Part shown: piece by piece, positions 12,530 to 17,130 of the stretch
How positions within the stretch are numbered: the stretch's first letter is position 1
Layout: each line of letters begins with the position of its first letter
Assembly (NCBI GenBank): GCA_031259225.1
Contig: JAIRLT010000235.1
Coordinates: 1 to 17,130 of the forward strand
Direction of reading: 5' to 3'
From: Prevotellaceae bacterium
GTDB taxonomy: Bacteria > Bacteroidota > Bacteroidia > Bacteroidales > UBA932
DNA: 17,130 bases
Notes under the pieces: generated by a model
The model's input: the letters and a program-made list of their open reading frames with translations, nothing else
What the model was told of the DNA's origin: nothing
Databases searched by the model: none
Translations under genes and position numbers: made by a program

Positions 12530-14806
12530 TTAACTTTTCAAGTGTATAATAACTGTTTTGCCTTCGACAGTCTGTACTTTTAAGGTAGGGGGCTGTTGCT
12601 GCGGGATAATCGGTGTTCCCGGTTGTACGGCAATCGCGTTTTCCAAAGGCACACGCACATTCCCCCGCCGGTCTAAAATATGTATGGTTTGCTCGTCGCA
12701 CACCACAATGTAATCACGACCACCGACGCGGAAAAATTCCGGCGCGCGGGTAATAGTTGCCTGCGGTGCAAATATTTTCCAACCGTCCACCGTGCGACCT
12801 TTTTTATCATAAGCATACACTTTATTACCTTGCACTACAAACAGCCGGTAATCCTTATTTTTATTGTAATCGAACACGGCTAACTTTGTGGCAGCCGCCG
12901 GCAGGGATAGCGGAAACGGGCGGACGGTATTCCCTTTCCGGTCGGTCAGGTAGAGCTTGCCGGCGGTAAGGAACAACATCTGTAATTTCCCGTTCTTGTA
13001 AAAATCGAGTTGGTACATTGTGTCCACCATGGCGCCGTCAATCTTTTGCCGCCATTGCACCGCGCCGTTTTTACTTGTCAGCGCAATGTCGTTATCCGCA
13101 TATTGTACCAAATATTCCCATTGTTTATTATTGTGATTGAGCGCCGGGAATTTCACCACCGGTTCTTCCCCGTTTGCCGTTTGCTGTTCTTCACGCTCTA
13201 TTTTCTTTTCCCCCATCTCCTCGTGGTCATACATAGCAAAGAAAGTAGTGTACAACTTATCGCCTGAGGGCTGCAATTGCAAGCCGGCTATTTTGAAAGC
13301 GTCGTTCCCCAGCGCATCGCCCCAAAGCCCGCGCAGGGACGGGTGGAAATACGACAACAATTCCGCGTTACCCGTAGCGGACGGACGGACAAACAGCGAA
13401 AATACATTATTATTGGTGCAATATTCCGCCGCCGGCGATGATTGAATATATTTTTTCAAGGAAGAAGGCGTTTTTTTTAATGACCCCAGCAAACCGGCGT
13501 CGTCGCTAAAAACAAACCAGTCGTCGTACATAATAAAATAAGTATCGCCGACGCCATTGACCAGTTCTTTGGACAACGCCGCCAGCAAGCCCTGCGCAGG
13601 ATTGGCATACATCGTTTCGTTCATCCGGAACGGTTGCTGCAATTCCCCGGCGATTGCCTCCAACTGCTCCAGCACATATTTCGGGTTGGCGGTTTTGAAA
13701 AACGATACCCAACCCGCAGGATTACCGGAAATACAGGCTACGCCGGTTTCCTGTATATAAAACGAACGGCACAACTCTTCCGACTGGGCATGTATGCGTT
13801 CATTCAACGCCGAGAGCGTTTGATTGTAGCCCGTGAGCAATTTATGTTTATCCAAAAAAGATTTGTATCCGGCAAAATAACTGTCGATATCGGAAATGCA
13901 GGCGGCAGCGGCAAAGGCAGTCTGCTCCGGCAACATTTCCCACGCCGTTGCACCCGAACCTTTTTGCGGCAATAGCAGCGACAAATAATTATCGTCGGTG
14001 AACGACGGAAAAACAAACCCATTCAGGTGTATGACATTCGGCGAGATTTGCCCGTCAAGGGCTGTCCAGTTGGCAGTGTAAGGGAGCAGCGTGGCTACAT
14101 TGCGCAGCTTGTCGCTTCCGGCGGCGGCTACCGGCAGGTTCAATGCCCGGTGGTTGATGAAAATACGGACGTCCGAATAGGCGCCGGAAGTTTGCATTAC
14201 CCTCTGGAATTGCCCGTTCTCATGTAAGGACACGCCGCTATTGACATGGCGTATGGCATTTTGCAGCACTAACAGCGACTGGCTGAACAGCGCAAAATGG
14301 TTTACCACCGCCATATGCAAAGCTACTTCGCCCGCGCCGGTGGAAATAATAAACGTACCGTTATAGACCAGTTCTTTTGCCGTTGTTTCATGGCGTTTGA
14401 CCAGCGCTTCCAGTTGGCTTGCAGGGCATGCCGGCGGGAGTTGCACGGCAAACAGGAAATTAATACTGTTCTTTCCCTGCGGATGGGCGGAATAAATGGC
14501 TTTAGACTGTAACAATGCGCCGGCAGCTTCATCTTCAGGCGCTATATCCTGTAATTTTTGCAAGAATTTCAACAGGGCATTTTCTTCCGGAATAAAACGG
14601 CTCCAGCCGGAAGAAGGGTTATTGAATGTTTCGTTCAGGATGTCGGCACGATCAAAACAGCATAAATAGACGGCGTCCAAAGGGACAGCCCGGGTGATTT
14701 CTATAGCAGGAACGGCGCTTTCCGGCTGGGTCAGTAACACCCAAAATGCACCGGTTAAACAAACGCTACCTGTTATAATGAGGAATACGATGACGTTTTT
14801 CTTCAT
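12530..14806 (-). CDS. Large anchored protein of unknown function with C-terminal beta-propeller-like repeats
   Basis: A 758-residue protein I do not recognise by name; it may fall under DUF3352-like Bacteroidota hypotheticals. A membrane anchor or signal helix spans about 5-26. Residues ~35-520 are a non-repetitive extracytoplasmic region. A charged linker (about 523-545, EEMGEKKIEREEQQTANGEE) leads to a C-terminal domain (~555-740) with four visible similar segments ending in motifs such as LTSKNGAVQW, LTDRKGNTVRPF, AYDKKGRTVDGW and LDRRGNVRVP. These look like blades of a PQQ/FG-GAP-type beta-propeller. The ATG has AAGGA close upstream and a TACCTTTG promoter further up. It heads the minus-strand series leading into DUF4834, the glycosyltransferase-like protein and the exporter. 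Likely periplasmic, inner-membrane anchored; function unknown. Confidence 0.8.
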   Translation of the reverse strand: MKKNVIVFLIITGSVCLTGAFWVLLTQPESAVPAIEITRAVPLDAVYLCCFDRADILNETFNNPSSGWSRFIPEENALLKFLQKLQDIAPEDEAAGALLQSKAIYSAHPQGKNSINFLFAVQLPPACPASQLEALVKRHETTAKELVYNGTFIISTGAGEVALHMAVVNHFALFSQSLLVLQNAIRHVNSGVSLHENGQFQRVMQTSGAYSDVRIFINHRALNLPVAAAGSDKLRNVATLLPYTANWTALDGQISPNVIHLNGFVFPSFTDDNYLSLLLPQKGSGATAWEMLPEQTAFAAAACISDIDSYFAGYKSFLDKHKLLTGYNQTLSALNERIHAQSEELCRSFYIQETGVACISGNPAGWVSFFKTANPKYVLEQLEAIAGELQQPFRMNETMYANPAQGLLAALSKELVNGVGDTYFIMYDDWFVFSDDAGLLGSLKKTPSSLKKYIQSSPAAEYCTNNNVFSLFVRPSATGNAELLSYFHPSLRGLWGDALGNDAFKIAGLQLQPSGDKLYTTFFAMYDHEEMGEKKIEREEQQTANGEEPVVKFPALNHNNKQWEYLVQYADNDIALTSKNGAVQWRQKIDGAMVDTMYQLDFYKNGKLQMLFLTAGKLYLTDRKGNTVRPFPLSLPAAATKLAVFDYNKNKDYRLFVVQGNKVYAYDKKGRTVDGWKIFAPQATITRAPEFFRVGGRDYIVVCDEQTIHILDRRGNVRVPLENAIAVQPGTPIIPQQQPPTLKVQTVEGKTVIIHLKS

Positions 14807-14837
14807 AGTCCTTGCAAAAGCAAATAATCATGGCGGA

Positions 14838-14845
14838 CAAAGGTA
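14838..14845 (-). promoter_or_regulatory. -7 promoter element for the 758-residue gene and probable operon
   Basis: The minus strand reads TACCTTTG, 31 bases upstream of the ATG. No further TAnnTTTG element is visible before the next six minus-strand genes (DUF4834 to ctpA), so this may drive all seven; that extent is inference. Confidence 0.6.
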
Positions 14846-14902
14846 GTAAAAAAAAAGGATATGGCAGCATATGAATGTAGCGCAGGTTCAAGGGGAAATT
14901 TC

Positions 14903-15040
14903 GTCGTAAGTCGTAAGTCATAAGTCGTAAGTCATAAGTCATAAGTCATAAGTCGTAAGTCGTAAGTCGGCAGGCGCGCCAGCCCAATTAGTCACATTAG
15001 CACATTAAATAATTAGTCACATTAATTAGTCACATTAACA
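14903..15040. repeat. Largest composite array: nine GTCRTAA heptamers, GC core, 13-base units
   Basis: Nine contiguous heptamers at 14903-14965 are GTCGTAA or GTCATAA in the order G,G,A,G,A,A,A,G,G at the variable base; no other position varies. A partial unit, GTCGG, leads into a GC core containing CGCGCCAGCC (14975-14984). Then AATTAGTCACATTA occurs three times (14986-14999, 15011-15024, 15024-15037), the last two in tandem with a 13-base period, interspersed with CACATTA words. The ispC stop (15035-15037) is the last three bases of the third copy. The array fills the gap between ispC and the 758-residue gene. Confidence 0.93.
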
Positions 15041-16186
15041 CATTTGGTTTTTAACTAATGCCCGCGCCGCTGCGTCGGTTTGTTGCAAGTCGGCGAGTGT
15101 GGGCGCGGCGATGAACGGAATGCGTTGCATAACCTTTTCCACCGTCCGGGCGATTTGCGGGAAAGTAATGCGCTCCTGCAAAAACGCCGCTACGGCAACT
15201 TCATTTGCCGCATTCATGGCGCAAGGTATGTTCCCGCCGCGTTTCAGGGCTTCGCGAGCCAATGCCAAACAGGGAAATTTTTCCTCGTCGGGCGGGAAGA
15301 AAGTCAGCGCCCCCATTTCCGGGAAGTCCACGCGCGGGGCGGCAAACGGCAAGCGTTGCGGAAAACCCATGGCATACTGTATCGGCAGTTTCATGTCGGG
15401 AATGCCGAGTTGCGCCTTTATAGCGCCGTCGGTGAACTGCACCATGGAATGGACGATAGATTGCGGATGCACCAGCACCGCTATCTTTTCGGCAGGCAGC
15501 GAAAACAGCCAGTGCGCCTCTATCACCTCCAGCCCTTTGTTCATCATGGTGGCGGAATCAATCGTGATTTTCGCGCCCATGCGCCAGTTCGGATGCCGCA
15601 AAGCGCCGTCCGGGGTTATATTCCCCATTTGTTCCGGCGGTGTATGCAGGAAAGGTCCGCCCGATGCCGTGAGGTAGATTTTCTCTATCCCTCCCGGTTC
15701 GCCCAGCAAACATTGGAAGATAGCCGAATGTTCCGAATCCACCGGAAGCAGCGGCGCGCGGTGCTCCCGTGCCGCCTGCATGACTAATGCGCCGGCAGCG
15801 ACCAGCGTTTCCTTGTTTGCCAGCGCCAACGGTTTCCCGGCTTCCAGCGCGCTCAGTGCCGGTCGCAATCCTGCAAAGCCGAGGAGGGCTGAAAGCACCA
15901 TATCTGCCGTGTCCCAAGCCGCCACGTCGCACAGCGAGGCTGCGCCTGCAAATACTTTTACCGGATACTTTTTCAATGCCGCCGCCACTTCGGGGTATTT
16001 CGTTTCGTTGCCGATGACCACCGCATTGGGCTGGAAAGCGATTGCCTGTTCGATGAGCAATGCCGCATTGTCCTGCGCCGTCAAGACCTCCACGGTAAAC
16101 GTACCGGGATGCTGCGCGATAACTTCAAGCGCCTGCACGCCGATAGAGCCGGTAGAACCTAATATGGTAATACTTTTCCTATTCAA
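15035..16186 (-). CDS. ispC: 1-deoxy-D-xylulose 5-phosphate reductoisomerase
   Basis: Converts 1-deoxy-D-xylulose 5-phosphate to 2-C-methyl-D-erythritol 4-phosphate with NADPH, the committed step of the non-mevalonate isoprenoid pathway. The protein has 383 residues, the normal length. NADPH motif GSTGSIG is at 10-16 and LANKETLV at 122-129. Metal ligands Asp150 and Glu152 are in DSEHSA, with Glu220 and Asn216/Lys217 in MMNKGLE; TASGGPF and HPNWRMGAKITIDSAT are also intact. The start must be TTG (16186-16184): the frame is closed by TGA just upstream and no ATG precedes ITILGSTG. It overlaps the M23 gene stop by 8 bases, implying translational coupling. The C-terminal Met-Cys and stop codon are read from repeat sequence. 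Confidence 0.96.
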   Translation of the reverse strand: MNRKSITILGSTGSIGVQALEVIAQHPGTFTVEVLTAQDNAALLIEQAIAFQPNAVVIGNETKYPEVAAALKKYPVKVFAGAASLCDVAAWDTADMVLSALLGFAGLRPALSALEAGKPLALANKETLVAAGALVMQAAREHRAPLLPVDSEHSAIFQCLLGEPGGIEKIYLTASGGPFLHTPPEQMGNITPDGALRHPNWRMGAKITIDSATMMNKGLEVIEAHWLFSLPAEKIAVLVHPQSIVHSMVQFTDGAIKAQLGIPDMKLPIQYAMGFPQRLPFAAPRVDFPEMGALTFFPPDEEKFPCLALAREALKRGGNIPCAMNAANEVAVAAFLQERITFPQIARTVEKVMQRIPFIAAPTLADLQQTDAAARALVKNQMC

Positions 16187-17072
16187 AACTGATATATTTC
16201 AACGGGTCTACAGGTACGCCCTTGTACCAAAGTTCAAAATGAAGGTGGGGTCCGGTGGTAAGTTCGCCCGAGTTCCCGACAATGGCTATTGCCTCGCCGG
16301 CTTTTACGCGGTCGCCCTGTTTTTTCAATAGCTTCTCATTGTGTTTATACACCGAAAGGATATCGTTGCTGTGCTGGACTTGTATAACGTAGCCGGTTTC
16401 GGCAATCCAGTTAGCCATGATGACCGTGCCGTCAAGCACCGACATGACCGGCGCGCTCGGCACGGCTACAATATCTACCGCCAGGTGGTTGGTTTTAATA
16501 TCAAACCTGTCGGACACCATGCCCTGCACCGGTCTGAAAAGGAACAGGTTTTCCAGTGTTTCCTGTTTCTCTGCCGGATTGGTGGTCGCAGGCACGGGGT
16601 CGTAAATATCATATTCTTCGATTTCCTGCCGCAACAGCGAATCTTCGCGCGACGGCACAAACGAGGCAGCGTTACCGGGGGAAACCGTTGACGTCTCAGA
16701 TTGCTCCATGTCTATCGGCGGCGGGTCTTGTCCCGACAGTAATAAATTGATATTGGTCAGATGCCGCTCCCACTGGTGCAGCAACTGTTCCAGTGAATCG
16801 GTACGCAAGGCATTGGCGACAATTTTCTCGCGGGTAGTCGCATCCGGATAGCCGGGAATAAATTCACGCAAGCCGGTAAACGCTATTAAAATGGTTACGG
16901 TCGTAATGAACAAAATCATCAACATTGCGCCGGAAATGATAGCTCCCAATCCCGAAATGCGGAAATGGCTTACCTGCTCCAATGTAGTGTCATTGTAAAC
17001 GGTAACCAGGTATTTATTTTTCAACATATCCGGTTTCTTCTGTGTTTCGGACTGTTTTTTGTTTTTTGCCAT
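16179..17072 (-). CDS. M23 family metallopeptidase, membrane anchored
   Basis: A 297-residue LytM/M23 endopeptidase expected to cleave peptidoglycan peptide bridges, or to regulate such cleavage, in the periplasm. A basic cytoplasmic N-terminus is followed by a transmembrane helix (about 42-66), a stalk with a possible coiled segment and a Pro/Glu-rich linker, and the M23 domain (~178-295). Zinc ligands are complete: His196 and Asp200 in NHLAVD and His278 in HLHFE; catalytic His244 (YKHNEKL) and His276 are also present, so it should be active, not a degenerate LytM regulator. It ends inside ispC and shares its message, with a TACCTTTG promoter 22 bases upstream of the ATG. Confidence 0.93.
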   Translation of the reverse strand: MAKNKKQSETQKKPDMLKNKYLVTVYNDTTLEQVSHFRISGLGAIISGAMLMILFITTVTILIAFTGLREFIPGYPDATTREKIVANALRTDSLEQLLHQWERHLTNINLLLSGQDPPPIDMEQSETSTVSPGNAASFVPSREDSLLRQEIEEYDIYDPVPATTNPAEKQETLENLFLFRPVQGMVSDRFDIKTNHLAVDIVAVPSAPVMSVLDGTVIMANWIAETGYVIQVQHSNDILSVYKHNEKLLKKQGDRVKAGEAIAIVGNSGELTTGPHLHFELWYKGVPVDPLKYISFE

Positions 17073-17094
17073 GACGAGTAAAAATACGGACAGG

Positions 17095-17102
17095 CAAAGG
17101 TA
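17095..17102 (-). promoter_or_regulatory. -7 promoter element for the M23 gene and ispC
   Basis: The minus strand reads TACCTTTG, 22 bases upstream of the M23 ATG. Too little upstream sequence remains in the window to judge the -33 region well. Confidence 0.6.
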
Positions 17103-17130
17103 GGAAAAATTTACGGATTTATGAGAAATA

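Noticed and set aside
12474..12701. 75-codon minus-strand frame overlapping the end of the 758-residue gene
   Set aside because: It is an out-of-frame shadow with no recognisable features.
14903..14965. Possible CRISPR array
   Set aside because: The units are 7 bases with no spacers, and no cas genes are present.
15080..15787. Long plus-strand open frames opposite ispC (also 15099-15677)
   Set aside because: They are shadows of the GC-rich ispC coding sequence; the composition is Arg/Cys/His-rich and unlike a protein.

Overview
The window is a 17.1 kb piece of a Bacteroidota chromosome, most likely from the order Bacteroidales. Three things point there. Several genes and the tRNA carry a Bacteroidota-type -7 promoter element (TAnnTTTG, here mostly TACCTTTG or TATCTTTG). 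Most starts lack a Shine-Dalgarno sequence. The protein set includes a DUF4834 protein, a Tgt without zinc cysteines and a TIGR02453/DUF2461 protein. Apart from one tRNA and one plus-strand gene, everything is transcribed from the minus strand.

Layout from left to right: the N-terminal 294 residues of ATP-type PEP carboxykinase (pckA, cut by the window edge); an orphan HsdR-N-terminal-type nuclease-fold protein; tRNA-Cys(GCA) on the plus strand with its own promoter and terminator; tgt and queE, two queuosine-pathway genes; pfkA; a 307-base gene-free stretch packed with short repeats; a plus-strand DUF2461 gene. Then comes a long minus-strand series, read from right to left: a 758-residue anchored protein of unknown function, DUF4834, a DUF6492 glycosyltransferase-like protein, an MsbA-type ABC exporter, a long-chain acyl-CoA ligase, a dCMP deaminase and a CtpA-type S41 protease. 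At the right end an M23 peptidase overlaps ispC (dxr). The acyl-CoA ligase, the exporter and the glycosyltransferase-like protein suggest an envelope/lipid theme. The genes are otherwise ordinary housekeeping functions.

The unusual content lies between the genes. Nearly every gap from 3.5 to 15 kb holds tandem arrays of 7-base or 8-base words. Recurrent families are TTAYGAN heptamers (equivalently GTCRTAA), CACATNNN octamers, ATTTCTA/GAAATTA heptamers and AACTCTT/AGTTCTT heptamers. Blocks of different words are often separated by a GC-rich decamer near GGCGYCAGCC, seen eight times. The arrays do not merely sit in gaps. They supply the stop codons of six genes (DUF2461, ctpA, dCMP deaminase, the exporter, ispC and, in an AT-rich variant, pfkA) and the start codon plus first residues of the dCMP deaminase. 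Each word carries a stop codon, and a 7- or 8-base period moves it through all three frames, so the arrays act at least by construction as all-frame stop signals. I know heptanucleotide tandem repeats from cyanobacteria (STRR sequences). I do not know a formal description of this composite form in Bacteroidota. This is the observation most worth following.

Secondary points are a Tgt whose three zinc-binding cysteines are replaced while both catalytic aspartates remain, a phosphofructokinase with the mixed GGDGS/PKTIDND signature, and TTG as the only plausible start for both the exporter and ispC.
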